From: CAWJTV01 sp963845695
GTDB taxonomy: Bacteria > Planctomycetota > Planctomycetia > Isosphaerales > Isosphaeraceae
NCBI GenBank assembly: GCA_963845695.1
Contig: CAWJTQ010000007.1
Span: 1-64,000, forward strand
DNA: 64,000 bases
Reading direction: 5' to 3'
Shown: piece after piece, positions 41,692 to 51,770 of the stretch
Numbering within the stretch: position 1 is the stretch's first letter
How the letters are laid out: every line of letters starts with the position of its first letter
Translations under genes and position numbers: made by a program
Notes under the pieces: model-generated
The model's database searches: none
What the model saw: only the letters and a program-made list of their open reading frames with translations
Told to the model about the DNA's origin: nothing

Positions 41692-42765
41692 ATGTCATCG
41701 CCCTCATTTCCTCCTGGCGGCGAGATTGTCCTTTACCAGACCGAAGACGGCCACACGCGCGTGGAATGCCGCTTCCAGGACGAGACGATCTGGCTTTCAC
41801 AAGCCCTAATCGGGCAACTATTCCAGGTTTCGGTGCCGACCGTCAACGAACATCTCCGGAACGTCTACGAGGAAGGTGAACTGGACCCTGGGGCAACTAT
41901 TCGGAAATTCCGAATAGTTCGCCGAGAAGGCAATCGGGAGGTCGCCCGGGAGATCGAGCATTACAACTTGGATGCAATCCTGGCGATAGGCTATCGGGTG
42001 AGATCGCTGCGCGGGACTCAGTTCCGTCGCTGGGCGACCGAGCGCCTGCGGGAGTATCTGGTCAAGGGATTCGTGCTGGACGACCAGCGGCTGAAGAACC
42101 CGCCGGTTGAGGGATCCGGGGTGCCGGATTACTTCGACGAACTGCTGGAGCGGATTCGAGACATCCGCGCCAGCGAGCGGCGGATGTACCTTCGGGTCAG
42201 GGAGATCTTCGCCCTGGCGGGTGACTACGATCCCTCCCAGAAAGCCACCATCGAATTCTTCAAGATCATCCAGAACAAGCTCCACTTCGCGGCCACCGGC
42301 CAGACCGCGGCCGAGTTGATCGCCCGCCGAGCCAACCACGCCCTGCCGAACATGGGATTGACCACCTGGAGCGGTGATGTGGTGCGCAAGAACGACGTGA
42401 TCGTCGCCAAGAACTACCTGAAGGATGACGAGATCGTCGAGCTGAATCGCATCGTCACGATGTGGCTCGACTTCGCCGAGGACCAGGCCCGCCGTCGCAA
42501 GCAGGTCTTCCTCAAAGACTGGGAAACGAAGCTCAACGAATTCCTCCGCTTCCACGAGCGCGGCGTCCTCCCCAACGCCGGATCGATCAGCAAGTTGGAA
42601 GCCGATGCCCGCGCTGAGGCCGAATACGATGAATTCGTTGCTCGCCGGCGGGCGCTTCGGGAAGCAGAAGGAGAGCAGGAGAGCTTCAGGCTGCTGGAAG
42701 ACGCTACGAAAGCGCGACCGCCCAAGAAGAAGCGACCGCCCAAGAGCTCGGAACCCTCAGAGTAG
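41692..42765 (+). CDS. RhuM-family protein
   Basis: 357 residues from ATG 41692. The N-terminal half has the RhuM signature (EIVLYQTEDGHTRVECRF, DETIWLSQALIGQLFQVS, VNEHLRNVYEEGELDPG, IEHYNLDAILAIGYRVRS, FRRWATERLREYLVKGF). A Fic/DOC-like or helical domain follows (FFKIIQNKLHFAATGQTAAE). The C-terminus is Lys/Pro-rich (PPKKKRPPKSSEPSE). RhuM proteins are widespread in genomic islands and beside restriction systems. Their biochemical role is unknown, though the N-terminal part is thought to bind DNA. The gene is divergent from the nuclease-STAND gene and upstream of the AAA/DUF4276 pair on the same strand. Confidence 0.85.
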   Translation: MSSPSFPPGGEIVLYQTEDGHTRVECRFQDETIWLSQALIGQLFQVSVPTVNEHLRNVYEEGELDPGATIRKFRIVRREGNREVAREIEHYNLDAILAIGYRVRSLRGTQFRRWATERLREYLVKGFVLDDQRLKNPPVEGSGVPDYFDELLERIRDIRASERRMYLRVREIFALAGDYDPSQKATIEFFKIIQNKLHFAATGQTAAELIARRANHALPNMGLTTWSGDVVRKNDVIVAKNYLKDDEIVELNRIVTMWLDFAEDQARRRKQVFLKDWETKLNEFLRFHERGVLPNAGSISKLEADARAEAEYDEFVARRRALREAEGEQESFRLLEDATKARPPKKKRPPKSSEPSE

Positions 42766-42958
42766 CCGATGATCGCCGGCTAGGTGCTTCGGCTGGTGGA
42801 TCGTAAGACGACCATTGCTCGAACGCGGCGCTGTGTCGATTCGATCGAAAGCTGGGCGGATCGGTGGTGCGCCGACTGAGGGTGTCGTCGAGGCGGTTTG
42901 GACCCCAGCTCCAGGTCACCTCGGAGTCAAGGCCAGGACACCGAAAGGGGCTGATCCA

Positions 42959-44090
42959 GTGACAGACCGGTTTTTCCTCAAGTCCGTCGCGGTCGGAAAC
43001 TTCAAGGCGGTGCGCCGTAGCGGGACCGTGAAGCTCACACCCCTCACGGTCTTCATCGGCAACAACGGCTCGGGCAAGAGCAGCTTGATCGAAGCTCTGG
43101 AGACCTATCGCACGATTGTACTCGAAGGTCTCGACGCCGCGATGAATCGGTGGCATGGGATGGAGCACATCCAGAACAAGCGGGCCACGCACCGGCGAAA
43201 AGTCGCACCGGATGGGAACGGAGTTCACAAGAACCATCTGGTGTTTCGAGTCAAGGGTCTCTGGAACGTGGGGACGTTCGAAGTACGGTTGGATGCCGGT
43301 CCGGAGGTTGGCGGCAACAGGATTCGGATCCACAGTGAGATGATCGATTTTCCAGCCGCACGGAGGCATTGCCTACGAGATGCAACGGGACGACTCGAGG
43401 AGACAGGTCAGAGAGGGGGCACTCACCTCAACCGTGTAGGATTTCTCCTCCCTGGTGAGTCCGCGTCCCCTGGTGACTGGAAGTCGCTCGTCAGGCGATG
43501 GCAATTCCTGGCTTTGGAGCCTGATCCAATGGGAACGCCCATACGTCAGCGGATGACCGGTGGCCCTCCCATGCTGAACCGCGATGGCTCTAACCTCGGC
43601 CAGTATCTCTGGTCGCTCAGGGAAGCGAGCGTCGACGCGTTCAACGACCTCCTCGACTCAGTGCGATTCGTCCTGCCGTACGCGCGCGACGTCCAGGTTG
43701 CCATCACGCAGGAGATCGAACGCTGGGTCTACCTGGAAATGACCGAGGAGGACTTCAAGGTTCCTGGGTGGCTGCTGTTCGACCGGGACGCTGCGAATCC
43801 TGGCGATCCTGGCGTGCCTTCGTCATCCCGACCCACCGCCATTGCTCGTGATCGAAGAAGTCGAGAACGGGCTCGATCCGAGGACGATCCACCTGCTCGT
43901 CGAAGAGTTCCGTGCAGCGATTGCCGCCAAGAAGACCCAGATCATCGTCACGACCCATTCCCCCTACTTGCTCGACCTCCTGGACCTTTCGCAGATCGTT
44001 GTCGTCGAGCGGGTCGATGGCGAACCTGTCTTCACACGGCCGGATAAAGAGCAACTCCGCGAGTGGTCGAAGTCCTTCGCGCCGGGTTGA
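42959..44090 (+). CDS. AAA_21/OLD-type ABC-like ATPase (one frameshift)
   Basis: GTG 42959 follows AAAGGGG. Walker A lies in LTVFIGNNGSGKSSLIEALE (residues ~30-50), after the typical opening FFLKSVAVGNFKAV. The middle is variable and helical (to ~270). The frame must shift once near 43786 (GTLRILAILACL) to reach Walker B (PPLLVIEEVENGLDP) and the H-loop (IIVTTHSPYLLDLL), ending at 44090. The conceptual size is ~377 residues. AAA_21 ATPases resemble SMC/RecF heads and work with a partner effector in several antiphage systems (for example Septu PtuA and PARIS AriA). The partner here is most likely the DUF4276-like gene 35 bases downstream. Whether the frameshift is real decides whether the pair is active. 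Confidence 0.75.
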
Positions 44091-44125
44091 CTTTACACCA
44101 TGGGACGTCTGACCAGGGAATCGTG

Positions 44126-44740
44126 ATGGCGAAGGTGGGGATCCTGGTGGAGTGTGGCCGGGAAGGACTGGAGGTCCATGTCTGTCGGAAAATTTGCGCC
44201 ATCCTCCAGCGTGACACCGGAATCGTGATCGATCTCGTAATTGTTCCGATGAACAACAAGCTCGACCTGCTCGAGAGTTGCGGAGCGGCCACGCTGAACC
44301 TCTTTCGCGATGAATGCGAACGAGTGGTCATCTTGTGGGACGAACGGCCAGCGTGGCCCGATAAGGACGGGTCCCTTTGCTGGCATCACGAACGAGTCCG
44401 GATCCTCAAAGAACTTCAACGCGCGAACCTATCGCACAGACCCATCTACCTCGTCTGTATCGAACGGGAATTCGAGTCCTGGTTGCTCCACGACCACCAT
44501 CTGCTCTCCGCCGTGCTCTCGACTCCGGCACACCCGATCCGCGTCCCCAAGCAGAAGCATCCTGATCGAATGCCCAACCCAAAGGGGCGGATGATGACGC
44601 TGTTCCAGCAATATGGAAAGCCTTACGTTAACATCCGGTACGCCCCAAGTTTCGCCAACGAGCTCAAAGACCTCGCTCGACTCAAGAAATGCCAAACATT
44701 CCGTCGCTTCGCCGAAAAGGTCACAGGCATCAGGGTGTAA
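44126..44740 (+). CDS. DUF4276-like (possible Toprim-fold) partner of the AAA ATPase
   Basis: 204 residues from ATG 44126. Acidic motifs in order: VGILVECGREGLEVHV (Glu ~9), ERVVILWDERPAWPD (Asp ~80) and YLVCIEREFESWLLHD (Glu ~115), the spacing expected of DUF4276/Toprim-like metal-binding nuclease folds. PKQKHPDRMPNPKGRMM follows, as DUF4276 proteins have PK near this point. DUF4276 and the Toprim DUF4435 are common partners of AAA_21 ATPases in defence loci, where the ATPase senses and the partner cuts DNA or RNA. The gene is 35 bases after the ATPase and thus in one operon, probably with rhuM. Family call moderately sure; function inferred. Confidence 0.55.
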   Translation: MAKVGILVECGREGLEVHVCRKICAILQRDTGIVIDLVIVPMNNKLDLLESCGAATLNLFRDECERVVILWDERPAWPDKDGSLCWHHERVRILKELQRANLSHRPIYLVCIEREFESWLLHDHHLLSAVLSTPAHPIRVPKQKHPDRMPNPKGRMMTLFQQYGKPYVNIRYAPSFANELKDLARLKKCQTFRRFAEKVTGIRV

Positions 44741-45326
44741 CGACAAGGCAAATCAATCCTCAGCAAGAGGGAAAGCGAGTGCCCCCAAGGTGACGCTATG
44801 GGAAGCGTGTCGAGACTCGGTGAATTCCTTAGGGTCCCCGCCCACTTCCCGCAGCCTCTGCTCTCGTCTGTCGCTTTCCCGATCGCGAGGATTCGCGAGC
44901 AAGCTGGTGCGTGGCATTGCGAGCAGGCTAACCCACATTCACCGTCGTCGTCGTAATTGACACATGGACGATCTCCCGGCGATTGCCCCCCATCATCATT
45001 CCCCACCGACCGGTCGCATCTCAGGATTCTCCCGCGTTGTGGTCCACGGCCTCAAAGGTTTCTATAATTAAGCACGTTGGGTGGTCCCAACGGCGTTCGG
45101 GGTGCGCAAGTCAGCAGAAAAAAGGAGACTCCTCGTTGACCACCACCGATCTCAGCGCGGCGGGTACGGGAAACCCGGGGAGTGCGACGATCCGACCCGC
45201 GCCGCTTCCCCCTCAGTTCGGGCCAATTTGGTCATTCGAGTGGCCCAGTCTTTCTTTTTTTTGGATTTTCTCATCTCCCTCTGTGGTCGAGAGTTCCGGA
45301 GCCAATCGCCTCGGAATCCGCGATAG
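44741..45326. other. Intergenic, no gene recognised
   Basis: No ORF of a known family. It has moderate GC and a T-rich run at 45248-45265 (TTTCTTTTTTTTGGATTTT). It leads into the repeat-bearing region 45327-46240. Confidence 0.4.
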
Positions 45327-45366
45327 GTGCATTAACGAATTCTCAAACCTGCGGTATCCTATATAG
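45327..45366 (+). repeat. Dispersed motif M1, copy 2
   Basis: It begins GTGCATTAACGAATTCTCAA and continues through GCGGTATCCTATATAG. It matches 17688-17733 over most of its length, with a one-base gap after CGAAT. Both copies are in gene-free DNA. Confidence 0.6.
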
Positions 45367-45599
45367 AGAGAGACCATGTGTAACCGTCACCGACAGGAAA
45401 CCCAAGCTGCGAGCCACGGGGCTGTGCCGCGTGCGGCCGGGCTCGGCACAGCGATTTCGGGACTCGGCCCGAACTCGCTGGGGGCCATGGGGATCGGAGA
45501 GGGCGCCGCGGCCAAAAGTGGTCACCTAGTGCCAATTCGTGCCACGATTCTCGGAAAGTCCGGCCCTGCTCAGAGCCGGCCCCGCCCAGAACCCAGGCC

Positions 45600-45709
45600 G
45601 GATCCGGACGTCCCGCCGGTCCGGAGTCGGGACTCCCCTCTTCCTTCGTTTCGTTGGTGACCTTCTGTTCGGGATCCGGACGTCCCGCCGGTCCGGAGTC
45701 GGGACTCCC
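45600..45709 (+). repeat. Two identical 38-bp direct repeats
   Basis: 45600-45637 and 45672-45709 are identical (begin GGATCCGGACGTCCCGCCGG, end GGACTCCC), 72 bases apart start to start. Each contains the short inverted repeat CCGGAC…GTCCGG. Confidence 0.85.
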
Positions 45710-45820
45710 AGAATGGGTCCAAGCCACCGCCCCCAGACGGAGCGGTGGTGATCGCCGAGGACTCTCGAAAAAAGGGCGGTGGTCGGATGCGGTACCGAGC
45801 ACGACGAAGGCGAACAGCGC

Positions 45821-46237
45821 GAACGAACCCAAGCTCACCGTCCGACCAACACCCCGTTCGACAGGTGAATCCAACCACTCACTCTGCGATCGCGAACGGC
45901 GCGAACGAACCCACGACGGTAAGGGGTGGAGCGAATATTCCGAATTCCGGGAATACCGGACCAGTGCGGGCCCGGCGAAAACGCGACAAACGAACCCACG
46001 CCGGTCGTCTTGACCCGCGAACGGCGCGAACGAACCCAGGACCGGGGCTCGCAAAGTGCGCGAACGAACCCAAGCCGGCCGCTCATCCCACGCGTTTTGC
46101 GCGAACGAACCCAAGTTTGGAGGGATCAGGCAAAGTGTTCCGAATCTGCGGAATAGGGGGTCGGTGCCGCGTCGGCCCAATGCGGCGAACGAACCCGGAC
46201 GCGCCACCCCATACACACAAATCGCACGAACGAACCC
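45821..46237 (+). repeat. Phased array of GAACGAACCC motifs (~41-bp period)
   Basis: The core GAACGAACCC (one copy AAACGAACCC), usually preceded by GCGC and followed by AAG or ACG, starts at 45821, 45903, 45988, 46028, 46062, 46103, 46187 and 46228. The intervals are 82, 85, 40, 34, 41, 84 and 41, close to one or two times 41. Degenerate copies fill two of the double gaps: GAATCCAACC near 45866, and CCGAATCTGCGG near 46143, which resembles CCGAATTCCGGG near 45940. DNA between the cores is not conserved. Chance ORFs on both strands therefore show RTNP/NEP or GFVRA/GSFA peptide echoes. Confidence 0.75.
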
Positions 46238-46382
46238 AGGATCGGTTCCTCTCGAGCCCCGGTAGCAATCGGCAAGCCGCTTCCTTTTTTCTATTCCGAT
46301 CCGGCGGATGGAGACCGTAGCATAGGGCCGTTCAGAACTCGCGGAGTTCGCGGTGATCGGGCAGTCGACGGAGATACACATC

Positions 46383-49300
46383 ATGGCGGACGATCGCTCG
46401 CAGGCCGGGCGGCGCTCCTGGCGGGGGAAGCCCGAGCCCGATCGACGAGAACGGCCGGCACGCGCCGAGAAGTCGACCCACAAATGGTCCGACCGAGGCC
46501 GGCGGTCGGCCGGCGACGGTCAGGCACCGGGCTCGCACTCGGTCCGGTTGCTCGCCGGTCTCGTTTCGTTCGCGGTCTGCCTGGGGGTGGTCGTCTGGCT
46601 CATCTGGATGATCAACCCGCCCAGACCGGCGGGCGTCGTTCTCGTCGGCGCCGATTACGCGACAAACCTCGCCGTCCCGCATAATGCCCTGGGCTCTCAG
46701 GGGCTCAGGGGCATCGAGCAGCTTTCGCGTGCGCCCGGCCGTGGGCCCTGTTCAACCCGGCCGAGCTCCAGCTCTTCCGCAATCCCAAGAGTCAAACCGT
46801 CCTGGAAACGGCCGATGATTGGGATGCGCTGATCGCCGCGCTCAAGAAGGGTTTCCACGAGCCGACGCTGATCATCATGCTGGCCCTGCACGGCGGCTCC
46901 GACCCGGATGGGGCCTACCTCATGCCCAACCGGATGAAGCGGCCGGAGGACCGGCTGGACATGAGGAAAGTGATTGCGTCGATGAAGGAGCTACCGGAGG
47001 AGCAGACCAAGGTCCTGGTGGTGGAGGGTGCGCAGGTCGAGGCCGACTGGCGGCTCGGCATGCTTCACAACGACTTCGTGCGCCGGCTCAAGGATCTCGA
47101 GCCGGAGATCCGGAACGTGCCCAACCTCTGGGTCCTGAGCGGTTGCGACGTGGAGCAGCGGTGCTGGGTTTCCGAAGGACTGGGGCGAACCGTCTTCTAT
47201 CACTACATCACCGAGGCGCTGCGCGGCGGCAGCGCGGCGGGTGGCGACGGCCGGCTCTCGCTCGATGAGCTGTACCGGTACGTCCGGGAGAACGTCAGTC
47301 GATGGGCCTGGTCCGCCCGGGGAGCCGTCCAGGAACCGGTCCTCCTCCCGGCCGTCGCCGCCCCCGACGGCGGGGCGGCAGGTGCGGCGCCCTCCGTGCC
47401 GTTGCGGCGCGGCCCGGCGTCGATCCACCTGGCCACGGTCGAGACCGCGGCGTCTCCCGAGGCGCCTCCGCTTCTCGCGACCCAGACCCTTTCGGATGCC
47501 TGGCACCGCTTCAATCAGTTCAACGCGATGGTCCCACACCCATCGGTCTACTCGCCGATGCGCTGGCGCGCCTACGGCGCGACACTCGTCCGGTACGAGC
47601 AGCTCCTGCGGGCCGGCGCCTCGGAGGCGGCCCAGCCGGTCGTCGAGCAGCTCTCCCAGCTCGATCAGGCTATTGGCAAGGACCGCCTTCTCCAGGGCGT
47701 GGGTGCATCGGCCGGGATCAACCTGGTGATGGACGCACTCAACGGGGGTGCGAAGGACCCACCCGACCCGGCCGAGTTCGTCAAGATCGCCCAGGCCGCC
47801 GATAATCCGAGCGCCCAGAAGACCTGGGACGCCCTCCAGGCGGGTGAGACTCGCGGCGACCCGGGCCTTGGCTCGATCCGGCCGCTCCGGAACCGACTGG
47901 CCGAGTACCTGCTCCGCCGGGCCCAGGTCGATCCGGTCCAGGACCTGGCTCGTGCCTCGGACCGCTTCGGGCTCGCCTGGCTCGCGGGCGAGCTGCTCCC
48001 GGCCGAGGCGCACTTCTTGCGGATGCTCCGGGCCAACCTGTCGCCCCCGCTGGAGCAGCGCCTGCCGACCTTCCGGAATCTGGCGGCTCAGGCCCTCCGC
48101 GTCCGCGTCCTGGCCGAGCGCGCCGCGATGGGCGTGTCCCCTCGGGCGGATGGCTACCCGTACTGCGAGCAGGTTCACGCCTGGACCCGATCCCTCGTCG
48201 AGGACGCCGACACCCGCCGCCGGACCGGCGAGGACCGGCTCTTCGCCAACGATGACGTAGCGTGGAACCTGGCGAGGAACGACCTCGAGGCTGCCGAGCT
48301 CGGCTACGGCAAGGCTTTGAATCAGGCCGATGAGATCCGATCGGCCCTGGCGGTGCGCGGTCGTGCCTTCGCCACTTTGCCCGACTACTCGCGATGGCTG
48401 GTCCGCCGCCATCCCGTTGACACCGCCGATGACCTGGCCGGCCGGGTCGAGGCGCTCTGGGCCAAGGCCCACGAACTTTCTCAGATGCTTGAACGGTCCG
48501 ACGAGCGGACAGAACCCGCGAAGATCCAGCAAGCCGCGCACGACCTCAACACCGGCCTCGACAAGCTCGTCGACCAGTTCGTTCAAGAGTGCGGGACGAT
48601 CGCGAAGGCCCGGTTGCCGGAGGACTGGGAAGTGGACAGCGCCGCCGCGGCCGTCCTCTTTCCCGACGACGAGAAACTGACCATCCGAGGCCGCATCTGG
48701 GACCGGCTGGACGACATTCGCCTCCACGACCAGGAACTCGCCCGATCGTCGGTGCCCACGCCCGACCAAACCGATCGGCCCGATCTCGATCGCGTCGCCC
48801 GCCGCCGAGCCGCCCTCCACGGGACCCTGGCGCTGGCGGCCATCGGCCAGACCTGGTTTGGCGACACCGACTTCAAGGACCTCGACCAGGGAGACTACCG
48901 CACGACGCTCGACCGGCTCCGCGCGCTGCCGACCCGGACCGAGGATGCCACCAGTCCCTGGTGGCGGGAAGCGGCGAACCAGGGAGGCCGGATCGGCCTG
49001 CGATTCCGGGCCCTGCGGGGCAAAGTCGACACTCTGGCCAACGAGGATGGCGGGATCTCCGCCTTTGCGGCGTTCGAATCCCGGCTGTCCCGGGCCGACG
49101 GCCTGGCCCGGTTGATCGACCGCGGCGAAGACCCGCCGGCCGACTCGCTCGTCGAGCCCTCCTCACGATACCGACAGGCGCGCGTCCATGACTTTCTGGT
49201 CTGGATGGCCGACCGCGCCTGGCGCGACCACTGGTATAGCGAGAAACCGACCGCCCCACCCTATTACCAGGCGATCGTCACGCGGTTGTTCAACGACGCC

Positions 49301-51616
49301 GAGGGACTCTTCCCGGAGCTCCGAGAGGCCGATCAGAAGGACCGCCAGCGCTATAGCGCCCCCGGACGCCTGGCCCTGGCCCTCAAGGGCCCGGATGAGG
49401 ACCACCTGGTCGTGACCAGCGAGCTCCAGGTATCCGCCGAGTACAGCGTCGTCGACGAGACCGGACCCGAGACGGTCCCACCCGGCGGCATCCCCGTCGT
49501 CCGGCCGCAGGTTACCAAGGAGCTGAACCTGGTGCCCCCGATCGCCGACTACCGCGCGGCGGCCCGTGGCCCCGACGCCGTGACCGATTTTCACTTCAAC
49601 AGCCCGACCTTCGAAGCCGCCGAGCGTCGCGGTGACGGTCTCGAGGCGCTCCTGCTCAGCCCTGCCGGCCGGAGCGCCGCCCTGACCGTCGAGGGGTTCT
49701 TCCGAGGCCAGGTCTTCTCCCGACGGACCGAGGTCGACCTCCAGGTCGTACCCGATGCCCTCGCCATCGGCCCTGCGCCCCTCGATCCCGCGCGGGCCAG
49801 CATCGCCATTCGAGCCAGCGACGAGATCATCCGCCGTTACGGCAAGGGCACTGGCTCGATCGCCGTCGTCCTGGACTGCTCCGGCAGTATGTTCGAGGGC
49901 ATCGCGGGCAGCACCAAATGGACCGCTGCCAGGAAGGCGCTCCTCGAAGTCCTCAAGGATATCCCCAATGAAACCAAGCTCAGCATCTGGACCTTTAGCC
50001 AGGGCCGTCCCGGTGTCAGATACAACAACGAGACCGGCGAGATGGAGGGCAATAGCGACGAACAGAATCGCGCGGCGATCCTGGACGCCCAACAGCCCGA
50101 AAAAACCATCAAGCAGTGGCGTGTCCTGTCCGCCTGGAACCCCGGACAGATCGCCGAGGTCAAAGCGCTGCTCGAGGGATTGCATCCCTTGCATGAGACC
50201 CCCCTCGTCGAGGCCATGTGGGATGCCGCGGAGGACCTCGCCAAGGCTCAGGGCCTGAAGAACTTGCTCGTGCTGACCGACGGGAACGACAATCGGTTCG
50301 CACACAGCCAGAAACTCAACCCGGACGGCAAGATCAGAATTCCTACGTTCATCGAGAGGAATTTCGGTCCGCTGGGCATCCGGGTCACAGTCGTCTACTT
50401 CCACGCGGGGAAGAAGGCCAACAACAAGGAGTTGCAGGATGCCAAGACCAATTTCGAGGTGCCCCTCCAGCGGCTGGAGCCCTGGCCGGGCCGCTTCGTC
50501 CAGGTCAAGGACTTCGACGAGCTGACCTCCCGATTGAGGGACGGACTGGAGCAGAAGCTTGTTTGCCAGATCCTCAAGAAGCCGGACCTGAAGCCCGCGG
50601 GCGATCCCATCGAGGTCAGCCGGCCGGAGGAAAAACCTCTGAGGTGGTGGAGCGCCGGGTTGGCCCCCGGATACTACACGCTCCGCGTCCTCGCCGGCCG
50701 GCCCAACGAGCAGGACGTCAACCTCCAGGCGGGCGACCGGCTGATCGTCGATCTGGTCGAAGGCAACAGCGGCGGCATCGCCTTCCGTCGCGCGCTCTAC
50801 GGCGAGGAGGACGCATTCCGGGACGGGGAGAGGTCGAAGGGCGGGCCCTGGCAATTGACGATCCTCGGCAATCAGAAGACTGGAGACAAGACCGCCGGCC
50901 TGGGGTTGATGGCGGCCGTCGAATCGACCACGACGGCCGGGTCGACCCTGGAGCAGCTCAAGCCCGGGTGGGTCGACTTCCGCGTGAGGGGTGCGGGACG
51001 GAACGAGCTGCCGTCGGCCTTCGCGCTCCGTTGGCGCGAGCGGATGACCTATCCGGCGCCGGTCTGGCAATTCGATGTGCCGAACTGGCCGATCGACGCG
51101 GCCGATCCCAAGAACCTCGCCCGGCCGATCCTGACCGCTTGGTGGCTGGCCAGAGAGGACATCGCACCCACCGCCACCTTCGATCTCGACCCGGCCCGCG
51201 TCCCGTTCGAAGTCCGGCTCGCCGACGGTCGTGGGGTCGTCCGCGTCGAGGATTTCGGGAGGGAGTCCCATTACGTCGAGGACCAACCCGGCCAATCGCC
51301 CCAGTTGCAGCCGTGCCTGGTGGTCCGCCTGGCCTATCCCATGGGCAGCCCGTACTTCGTCGATCCCGATTCGCTCAAGGAGACGACTCGCTACGAGCAC
51401 CGCTATTACACGCGAGCCGGCAAGTATGCCGGGTTGTTCTGGCCCGTGAACGAATCGCAGTTCCAGAACCTCCGTGGGAGCAAGGTCCGCCTGGTCTCGC
51501 TCAACCGGCTGCGGGAGGCGGCGGAGAAGCGCCAGCAGAAGGTCGAGATCAAGATGCTGGGAAGGCCGCGCGATGTCGTCAAGCTCCCCGTACCACCACA
51601 GGCGATCCGGGAATAA
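46383..51616 (+). CDS. Giant membrane-anchored protein: caspase-like domain and vWA (one frameshift)
   Basis: ATG 46383 encodes a ~55-residue Arg/Lys-rich cytoplasmic tail, one membrane helix (LLAGLVSFAVCLGVVVWLIW, ~57-77), then a caspase/p20-like domain (VVLVGADYATNLAVPHNALG … LIIMLALHGGSDPDGAYL … TKVLVVEGAQVEADW … DGRLSLDELYRYV). The His-Gly of the active site is kept, but the Cys position (normally DxC after the strand) reads VVEGAQ, so protease activity is unlikely. The frame shifts once near 46738. The long helical middle (~330-1000) is followed by a beta-rich part and a vWA domain (~1160-1350) with an intact MIDAS (VVLDCSGSM, LLVLTDGNDN). The C-terminus is beta-rich. Conceptual length is ~1744 residues. 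It is paralogous in layout to the next gene. Inferred role: extracytoplasmic scaffold or sensor. Confidence 0.7.
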
Positions 51617-51623
51617 GTCGCTG

Positions 51624-51768
51624 GTCGCTTCGCTCCATTTTTCAGTGAATAGATAAGCACTTTCTGAAATCTGAACTGGTGGGGCGTCCGGACCGTTTCT
51701 CGATCGTCAGACCTGATACATCGTTTACCTGCTGAAAAACTGAACACCGAACACTGGAGCGAAGCGAC
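51624..51768. promoter_or_regulatory. Inverted repeat spanning the gap and covering the next ribosome site
   Basis: GTCGCTTCGCTCC (51624-51636), 7 bases after the stop codon, is exactly complementary to GGAGCGAAGCGAC (51756-51768), which contains the GGAG Shine-Dalgarno sequence of the ATG at 51771. Inner flanks TTTTCAG and CTGAAAA extend the pairing. If transcribed together, the mRNA could hide the ribosome site of the second gene. Confidence 0.55.
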
Positions 51769-51770
51769 CC

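Noticed and set aside
45821..46237. CRISPR array
   Set aside because: The conserved core is only ~10-15 bp, spacing is irregular (34-85), spacers are not uniform and no cas gene is nearby.
45359..46483. 374-residue minus-strand ORF with GFVRA/GSFA repeats
   Set aside because: The peptide periodicity comes from the phased GAACGAACCC DNA motif; composition and overlap with other frames argue against a real protein.
46991..48820. 609-residue minus-strand ORF, and similar ones at 49163-51400 and 53607-55079
   Set aside because: Shadows of the two giant plus-strand genes, with no family resemblance and no start context.
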